From UBA4246 sp045113695 (GTDB lineage: Bacteria; Bacillota; Clostridia; Christensenellales; Aristaeellaceae): 8,018 nt of DNA. Shown in pieces: positions 5,877-8,018 of the stretch (the stretch's first letter is position 1; each line of letters begins with the position of its first letter). The position numbers and the translations under genes were made by a program. A model generated the notes under the pieces. It did no database searches and was not told where the DNA came from. It worked only from the letters and a program-made list of their open reading frames with translations. Where the stretch lies: positions 1 through 8,018 of the forward strand of contig JBGUJG010000023.1 of assembly GCA_045113695.1 (NCBI GenBank), in the 5' to 3' direction.

Positions 5877-6776
5877 TCAGCCCTTGATCGCCCCGATCAT
5901 CACGCCCTGCACGAAATACTTCTGCAGGAAGGGGTAGAGGATCAGGAGGGGGAGGGAGGAGATGATGATCATGCCGTACTTGATCAGGTCGCCCATGCGC
6001 TGCTGGGCGGCCTGGGTGGCCACGTCGTTGACCATGTCGTCCAGGGTGTTGACGATCAGGATGTTGCGCAGCACCAGCTGCAGGGGATATTTGGCCGTGG
6101 AGGAGAGGTAGATCAGGGCGTTGAAGTAGCTGTTCCAGTGATTGACGGCGTAGAACAGGATCATGACGGCGATGATGGAGGTGCTCAGCGGCAGGACCAC
6201 GCGCAGGAAAAAGGCGGTATCGCTGCACCCGTCCAGGTCCGCCGCTTCGCGCAGCTCGTCCGGGATCGTCTGCTGGAAGAAGGTGCGGGTCACGATCAGG
6301 TTCCAGGTGCTGACGGCGCCCGGCAGGATCAGCGCCCACATGGTGTTGTAGATCTTGAGGCTCCGGACCAGCAGGTAATTCGGGATCATGCCGCCGGACA
6401 CGATCATCGTGATCATGACGCCCATCATCATGACGTTCCGGCCCACCAGTTCCTTGCGGGAGAGGGCGTAGCCGGCGGTGATCGTCAGCACCACGTTGAT
6501 GGAGGTGCCCACCAGGGTGTACAGCAGGGTGTTTTTATAGCCGGTAAACAGGGTGGAATAGCTCAGGATCCGGCGGTAGCCTTCCAGGGTGGGCTTGATC
6601 GGGTAGAGGATGACGCGGCCTTCGTAGACGGCGATCGGGTCCGAAACGGAGGCGATCACAACGAAGTACAGGGGATAGGCCACCAGCAGGAAGGCGATGG
6701 TCAGGAAGATATAGTCCATCAGGTCGAACGCCCTGTCCGCCCGGGTCCTGCGGATGGCGCTGATATGTTTCTTCAT
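5877..6776 (-). CDS. Carbohydrate ABC transporter permease, YtcP/LplC-like
   Basis: This encodes a 299-residue inner-membrane permease, one of the two pore subunits of the importer. AGGAGG lies 7 nt before the ATG. The first membrane segment is at about 22-44 (DYIFLTIAFLLVAYPLYFVV), and six segments are expected. The EAA loop that docks the ATPase is intact: REAADLDG with Glu177-Ala-Ala, Gly183, and Leu195-Pro196. The C-terminus VQGVMIGAIKG is the usual end of this subfamily and shows that the gene is complete despite the repeat inserted just after its stop. It begins 12 nt after the upstream permease stops, so the two are almost certainly co-translated. No ATPase gene is present. Confidence 0.93.
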   Translation of the reverse strand: MKKHISAIRRTRADRAFDLMDYIFLTIAFLLVAYPLYFVVIASVSDPIAVYEGRVILYPIKPTLEGYRRILSYSTLFTGYKNTLLYTLVGTSINVVLTITAGYALSRKELVGRNVMMMGVMITMIVSGGMIPNYLLVRSLKIYNTMWALILPGAVSTWNLIVTRTFFQQTIPDELREAADLDGCSDTAFFLRVVLPLSTSIIAVMILFYAVNHWNSYFNALIYLSSTAKYPLQLVLRNILIVNTLDDMVNDVATQAAQQRMGDLIKYGMIIISSLPLLILYPFLQKYFVQGVMIGAIKG

Positions 6777-6788
6777 GCAGGCACCTCC

Positions 6789-7724
6789 TCAGAACAGGGA
6801 GCTTTCGGTGACCCTGCGAGAGATCCAGTTGACCGTCAGCACCAGGATCATGTTGATCACCGATTCGAACAGGCCCACCGCGGTGGACAGGCCGATCTGG
6901 GATTTGAGCACGCCGCGCTTGTAGACATAGGTGGCGATGATCTCGGAAGCGTCGATGTTCAGGGAGGTCTGCATCAGGTAGGCCTTTTCAAAGCCGACGT
7001 TCATGATCTTGCCGGCGTTCAGGATCAGCATGATGACGATGGTCGGCAGGATGCCGGGAATATCGACGTGCCACACCCGCTGGAACTTGTTGGCCCCGTC
7101 CACCAGGGCGGCTTCGTGCAGCTCGGGGCTGACCCCGGCCAGGGCCGCCAGGTAAAGGATGCTGCCCCAGCCGGCGCTCTGCCAGACCTCGGAGATGACG
7201 TACAGGGGGACGAACCAGCGGGGCAGGGCGGTAAAGTGGATGGCCTTCCCCCCGAAGGCCTCGATGATCTTGTTGATCAGGCCGGAGGAGGGGGAGGTGA
7301 ACAGAAAAATCATGCCCACCAGCACGACGGTGGAGATAAAGTGCGGGGCATACACCGTCGTCTGTACGAGCTTTTTGTAGCGCAGGGAGGGCAGCTGGTT
7401 GAGCAGCAGGGCCAGGATGATCGGCAGGGGAAAGCTGAAAATCAGCGTGCCGACGGAGACGCTCAGGGTGTTGAGCATCAGGGTCGAAAAATCCGCCGAG
7501 GCGAAAAAGTAGCGGTAGTTGTCCAGCCCCACCCAGGGACTGCCGGTGATGCCGTCCACCGCGCGGTACTTTTTGAACGCCAGCTGAAGCCCGTACATCG
7601 GGTAAAAGCGGAACACCAGGAAATAGACGACCGTCGGCAGCAGAAAAAGATACAGCTGCCAGTGCTGCCGGGCGTGTTTTAAAAGGGTATGCCGTTTTTT
7701 CGCAGCCGCAGATACAGTGCTCAT
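6789..7724 (-). CDS. Carbohydrate ABC transporter permease, LplB-like
   Basis: This encodes a 311-residue membrane subunit, first gene of the importer operon. AAGGAA precedes the ATG at 7724 by about 8 nt, a weaker site than those of the other genes. The short basic N-terminus is followed by a first membrane span (about 24-42, LYLFLLPTVVYFLVF then YPMYG). The periplasm-side segment WVGLDNYRYFF (64-74) comes next; the EAA loop reads HEAALVDG (203-210) and continues to Ile222-Pro223. The C-terminal NWISRRVTESSLF matches the usual LplB-type end. It pairs with the YtcP-like subunit to form a heteromeric pore. Relatives take up plant-derived oligosaccharides such as aldouronates or rhamnogalacturonan fragments, so the substrate here is only an inference. 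Confidence 0.93.
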   Translation of the reverse strand: MSTVSAAAKKRHTLLKHARQHWQLYLFLLPTVVYFLVFRFYPMYGLQLAFKKYRAVDGITGSPWVGLDNYRYFFASADFSTLMLNTLSVSVGTLIFSFPLPIILALLLNQLPSLRYKKLVQTTVYAPHFISTVVLVGMIFLFTSPSSGLINKIIEAFGGKAIHFTALPRWFVPLYVISEVWQSAGWGSILYLAALAGVSPELHEAALVDGANKFQRVWHVDIPGILPTIVIMLILNAGKIMNVGFEKAYLMQTSLNIDASEIIATYVYKRGVLKSQIGLSTAVGLFESVINMILVLTVNWISRRVTESSLF

Positions 7725-7836
7725 CTTGGTTTCCTTCCGGATCCGGCGCCCGGTCCAAAAAGGATCGGGAAATAACGCGTATCCGCCCAGAAAGGCAGAT
7801 CAGTGGAGATGGTTCTGGATGGTTTTCTTGGATACA

Positions 7837-7866
7837 AGTTTACATCATATACCGGCCGTTCGTCAA
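7837..7866 (-). promoter_or_regulatory. Probable promoter of the importer operon
   Basis: On the minus strand TTGACG (7866-7861) is followed by an 18-nt spacer and TAAACT (7842-7837). The -35 box is close to consensus and the -10 box is weak (four of six), as expected for a regulated promoter. The leader to the ATG at 7724 is about 105 nt. A TATGAT lies in the spacer but has no -35 partner at proper distance. I see no convincing catabolite-repression (cre) operator. Confidence 0.45.
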
Positions 7867-7931
7867 GGCGGTTTTCCCGGAAGGCGGCTGTTTGGCAACC
7901 GTTGAACAGGCGGAAAACAATCGTTGGGAAA

Positions 7932-8018
7932 GGGGCTGTTTCACAGCCCTCGAAAGGGGGACACAACCAGGGCCTGCCGGCCCGTTCTTCGGTGAAAACA
8001 GGCCACTGGCCTGTTTTC
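7932..8018. repeat. Right copy of the perfect 87-bp terminal inverted repeat
   Basis: This is the exact reverse complement of 1-87. It lies upstream of the importer promoter, 65 bp from its -35 box. Read on the minus strand it presents the same four stem-loops, so it could insulate the operon from transcription entering from outside. A weakly similar stretch (7879-7912) precedes it and may be a decayed copy of the inner part of the repeat. Confidence 0.93.

Noticed and set aside
6138..7682. Long plus-strand open frame antisense to both permeases (also one at 4747-5709 antisense to the binding protein)
   Set aside because: The translations are low-complexity and rich in Gln, His, Asp and Val, which is typical of the complement of membrane or GC-rich genes. 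The minus-strand genes show clear families and start signals.
7828..7845. cre (CcpA) operator overlapping the importer promoter (TGTAAAC on the minus strand)
   Set aside because: The second half does not fit the cre consensus; at least four fixed positions differ.
1..8018. Linear plasmid or transposon defined by the terminal inverted repeats
   Set aside because: There is no replication, terminal-protein, transposase or recombinase gene. The genes are ordinary chromosomal sugar-utilisation genes, so a contig broken at repeats is simpler.

Overview
This window reads as a GC-rich fragment, roughly 60% G+C, of an uncultured Gram-positive carbohydrate degrader. It is most likely a gut or rumen clostridial Bacillota. 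That assignment rests on strong AGGAGG-type ribosome binding sites, clear sigma-A-type promoters, an LplB/YtcP/LipO-type sugar importer, lipoprotein or Sec signal peptides and cytoplasmic-looking glycosidases. I cannot name a genus. The window probably spans a whole contig, because its first and last 87 bases are a perfect inverted repeat.

Layout. (1) 1-87: left copy of the terminal repeat. (2) 94-807, minus: a lipoprotein with a trypsin/V8-like fold whose nucleophilic serine position holds glutamate. (3) 894-1742, minus: a GH43-type beta-propeller glycosidase. (4) 1743-1978: a divergent promoter region with one recognisable promoter on each strand. (5) 1979-3427, plus: an (alpha/alpha)6-barrel glycosidase of the GH63/MGH1-like type. 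(6) 3428-4116: an intergenic region between convergent genes. It is packed with palindromic repeats, including two 67-nt elements in opposite orientation, and holds a probable terminator for the minus-strand operon. (7) 7724-4117, minus: a three-gene sugar importer operon in the order permease, permease, solute-binding protein. A heptamer-repeat palindrome sits between the second permease and the binding protein. (8) 7725-7931: the operon leader and probable promoter. (9) 7932-8018: right copy of the terminal repeat.

Functional reading. The importer would bring in an oligosaccharide, probably of plant origin judging from relatives of this importer family. It has no ATPase gene here, which is usual because such systems share an MsmK-type ATPase encoded elsewhere. 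The GH43 and GH63/MGH1-like enzymes have no signal peptides and so probably act on the imported sugar in the cytoplasm. This is a small polysaccharide-utilisation locus, and substrate specificity cannot be read from the sequence.

The genes are of known families. The less ordinary content is the non-coding DNA, with three unrelated palindromic repeat families in 8 kb, and the protease-like lipoprotein with a replaced catalytic residue. I see no complete new defence, mobile or regulatory system.
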